Shown one piece after another: positions 31,470 to 32,094 of a DNA stretch of 32,094 bases. The DNA lies in assembly GCA_018713045.1 (NCBI GenBank), contig DVFV01000103.1:1-32094 (forward strand), written 5' to 3'. The notes beneath the pieces are model-generated. The model searched no databases, was not told where the DNA came from, and was given only the letters and a program-made list of their open reading frames with translations. Each line of letters begins with the position of its first letter. The stretch's first letter is position 1. Origin of the DNA: Candidatus Coprosoma intestinipullorum. Lineage in GTDB: Bacteria > Bacillota_I > Bacilli_A > RF39 > UBA660. Both the position numbers and the translations under genes were made by a program.

Positions 31470-32094
31470 ATGAAAAAAATATTAGATTATGAAGAGATGC
31501 AGGAGCTTTTATACTCCTTTGATAAAGATATAATTGTCAAGCACGAACCGATTGGTTTTACCAATTTTGGAATGCCGATTGACCATTATAGTTATGGTCA
31601 TGGAGATTATCATTTAATTATTACAGGTGGGACACATTCGTCTGAACTAATTACAAATATTTTTGTGATAAGGTTTATGGAAAAGCTTTCTAATAAGGAA
31701 ATTGATATCGATCCAGATATTTATACTTTGGATTTTATTCCGTTTGTAAATCCTGAGGGAACAGTAATAGTTACATCAGCTATTAGAAGTTTGATTAAGC
31801 GAAATATTTCTTCTGATGCCGAGCAAACTTACTGTCTTACTTTTTATAGAAATAGTAGGATTGAGGGTATTTATTACGATAAAGACGAGAATCATGATAT
31901 AAAGCTTGAGCAGTGGATGTTTAGGTATGCGACTCCAGAGTGTATTGATGATAAATATTTAGAACTTAAAAATTATTTAAGAGGACTATTTAAAGAAAAT
32001 GATTTGCCTAGAGGATGTATGATTAATTGGTCTAGTAATGGTAGGGGTGTTGATTTAAATAGTAATTTAAAAGAGAGTTCTTTTATAGAGAGAG
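31470..32094 (+). CDS. M14-family zinc carboxypeptidase, partial
   Basis: The first 208 residues of a gene running off the window. GGTHSSELIT (about 52-61) gives the zinc-binding HxxE pair of the carboxypeptidase A fold, FIPFVNPEGT is the usual next strand, and SSNGRGVDLNSN gives the substrate-binding Arg. No signal peptide is seen, so it appears cytoplasmic, perhaps acting on peptidoglycan peptides or small peptides. The last zinc His and catalytic Glu would lie downstream, outside the window. The ribosome binding site is GGGAAGTGATG. Confidence 0.82.
   Translation, partial: MKKILDYEEMQELLYSFDKDIIVKHEPIGFTNFGMPIDHYSYGHGDYHLIITGGTHSSELITNIFVIRFMEKLSNKEIDIDPDIYTLDFIPFVNPEGTVIVTSAIRSLIKRNISSDAEQTYCLTFYRNSRIEGIYYDKDENHDIKLEQWMFRYATPECIDDKYLELKNYLRGLFKENDLPRGCMINWSSNGRGVDLNSNLKESSFIER

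Noticed and set aside
1-32094. Mycoplasma genetic code (TGA as Trp)
   Set aside because: Several genes end in TGA at the expected family length, and Trp is written TGG throughout.
1-32094. CRISPR array, tRNA or rRNA genes, prophage genes
   Set aside because: No regularly spaced repeats outside the DUF285 coding repeats, no cloverleaf-like segments and no phage structural genes were seen.

Overview
The window comes from a very AT-rich, low-GC Gram-positive bacterium. It fits an uncultured Bacillota or Mycoplasmatota-like gut lineage, although nothing here fixes the species. The evidence is consensus sigma-A promoters, strong AGGAGG ribosome binding sites, Firmicutes gene order in the ribosomal cluster, zinc-type S14, L31 and L36, and use of TGA as a stop codon (for example at 7091-7093 and 31416-31418), which excludes the Mycoplasma/Spiroplasma code.

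Positions 1-5766 are accessory DNA. An IS66-type transposase, cut by the window edge, is split by a frameshift in a T8 run. Next to it lies what appears to be a complete three-gene transposon (1235-4518). It encodes a DUF6431 zinc-ribbon protein, a D,D35E integrase-like transposase and an ExeA/TniB-like AAA+ ATPase, and is bounded by 51-bp imperfect inverted repeats that each carry two TTACCC sites. Then comes a BspA/DUF285 leucine-rich-repeat surface protein. Its promoter spacer contains an uninterrupted G11 tract and its signal peptide is out of frame in an A6 run, which is the layout of a phase-variable (contingency) locus.

Positions 5823-14783 mix housekeeping and uncharacterised genes: mntP (manganese efflux), an anchored SGNH hydrolase, rpmE, an orphan IS3 OrfA-like gene with an ATA start, a DUF4143 ATPase behind two identical palindromic operators, gpsA, a phasin-like/UbiB-kinase pair followed by an anchored unknown protein, a second unknown protein and an alpha/beta hydrolase with a cysteine nucleophile.

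Positions 14837-28896 are the S10-spc-alpha ribosomal super-operon. It has one strong promoter, a structured leader and a terminator overlapping the end of rplQ. The order is rpsJ-rplC-rplD-rplW-rplB-rpsS-rplV-rpsC-rplP-rpmC-rpsQ-rplN-rplX-rplE-rpsZ-rpsH-rplF-rplR-rpsE-rplO-secY-adk-map-infA-rpmJ-rpsM-rpsK-rpoA-rplQ. rpmD (L30) is missing between rpsE and rplO, and adk has an unusual P-loop. Downstream, where many Bacilli have ecfA-ecfA-ecfT-truA, there are two unrecognised genes, a short-chain dehydrogenase and the start of an M14 metallocarboxypeptidase.

No tRNA, rRNA, CRISPR array or prophage module was seen.
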